From contig JAISUA010000246.1 in assembly GCA_031272305.1 (NCBI GenBank), positions 1 to 6,058 of the forward strand: a stretch of 6,058 nt of DNA. The letters are read 5' to 3'. The notes below the pieces were generated by a model, which ran no database searches, had not been told where the DNA came from, and worked only from the letters and a program-made list of their open reading frames with translations. Numbering within the stretch: position 1 is the stretch's first letter; each line of letters begins with the position of its first letter. The translations under genes and the position numbers were made by a program. Origin of the DNA: Clostridioides sp. GTDB taxonomy: Bacteria; Bacillota; Clostridia; Peptostreptococcales; Peptostreptococcaceae. This document shows, one piece after another, positions 5,827 to 6,058 of the stretch.

Positions 5827-5918
5827 AAAATATTTTCTTTTTAGTCATATTTATTTAAAAAAAGCATATTATATATTATAGACTTTTGAAAATGAGTGTT
5901 TCTACTAGCTCAATTTTT
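5827..5918 (+). promoter_or_regulatory. AT-rich spacer before the tRNA; weak promoter and weak hairpin only
   Basis: Candidate -10 boxes TATTAT occur at 5867-5872 and 5874-5879. The only -35 for the second is TTATTT (5851-5856, 17 nt away), which is weak. No strong terminator follows the lipoprotein stop. A poor hairpin (5889-5896 with 5909-5917, one bulge) with five T's ends just before the tRNA. The tRNA may depend on a weak promoter here or on read-through from the lipoprotein gene with later processing. Confidence 0.3.
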
Positions 5919-5989
5919 GGCGACATGGCCAAGTGGTAAGGCAGTGGACTGCAACTCCTTGATCCTCAGTTCGAATCTGGGTGTCGCCT
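5919..5989 (+). tRNA. tRNA-Cys, anticodon GCA
   Basis: The 71-nt cloverleaf is clear. The acceptor stem is GGCGACA (5919-5925) with TGTCGCC (5982-5988), all seven pairs matched. The D stem is GCC/GGC around AAGTGGTAA. The anticodon loop CTGCAAC has GCA at 5951-5953, which reads UGU/UGC codons. A 4-nt variable region follows, then the T stem CTCAG/CTGGG (one G-U pair) with loop TTCGAAT. The discriminator is U (5989), as expected for Cys. CCA is not encoded (TCA follows), so it is added enzymatically. The anticodon stem GTGGA/TCCTT contains a U-U opposition (5945 with 5959), which is unusual but does not prevent recognition of the gene. Confidence 0.95.
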
Positions 5990-6013
5990 TCAATTATAAA
6001 AATTTATTTTTAC

Positions 6014-6045
6014 AAATAGCATAGATACTATGCTATTTTTTATTT
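6014..6045 (+). terminator. Intrinsic terminator after tRNA-Cys
   Basis: AAATAGCATAG (6014-6024) pairs perfectly over 11 bp with CTATGCTATTT (6028-6038) around an ATA loop. It runs into a T-tract (6036-6041, then ATTT). It ends the tRNA transcript 25 nt after the mature 3' end. Confidence 0.92.
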
Positions 6046-6058
6046 AAAGAGAAGCCAT

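Noticed and set aside
5970..6058. Integration (att) site at the tRNA 3' end
   Set aside because: No second copy of the tRNA 3' sequence and no integrase gene is present in the window; the sequence after the tRNA is simply its terminator.

Overview
This is a very AT-rich window whose genes carry Gram-positive signals: purine-rich Shine-Dalgarno sites at 7-8 nt spacing, sigma-A type promoters, a LTGC lipobox, and a tRNA-Cys without an encoded CCA. It suggests a low-GC anaerobic Firmicute (Clostridia/Tissierellia type, perhaps Peptoniphilaceae). The genus is a guess. All genes run on the + strand.

Left part (1-2351): most of cas3, the HD nuclease-helicase effector of a type I CRISPR system (I-B is the likely subtype), cut at its 5' end by the window edge. 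No cas4, cas1 or cas2 follows and there is no regular CRISPR array. The gap after cas3 (2352-2534) does hold two imperfect ~28-nt repeats that resemble type I-B CRISPR repeats, the first overlapping the cas3 stop codon, and a perfect 16-bp palindrome. The repeats may be array remnants.

Middle (2535-3270): a self-contained unit with a near-consensus promoter, a strong ribosome site, a GTG-started gene for a stand-alone HD-domain phosphohydrolase (184 aa), and a strong intrinsic terminator.

The 380-nt gap from 3271 to 3649 has no convincing gene. It has a good promoter (3280-3309) followed by about 150 nt of potentially structured RNA ending in a hairpin with a U-rich tail. This could be a small RNA or an attenuated leader. 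A perfect 16-bp palindrome lies closer to the next gene.

Right part (3650-5826): two adjacent genes, probably co-transcribed, for surface or secreted proteins. The first is a 241-aa exported protein of unknown family. The second is a 458-aa lipoprotein with a probable beta-propeller fold. Each has an acidic/Asn/Lys-rich low-complexity stretch built from short in-frame tandem DNA repeats (27 bp and 33 bp). A 13-bp perfect hairpin without a U-run separates the two genes and may set their expression ratio.

The right end (5919-6045) is a tRNA-Cys(GCA) gene with its own intrinsic terminator. Its anticodon stem contains a U-U mismatch.

The most interesting items are the possible CRISPR remnants behind a cas3 without adjacent adaptation genes, the unrecognised exported-protein/lipoprotein pair, and the candidate small RNA or leader.
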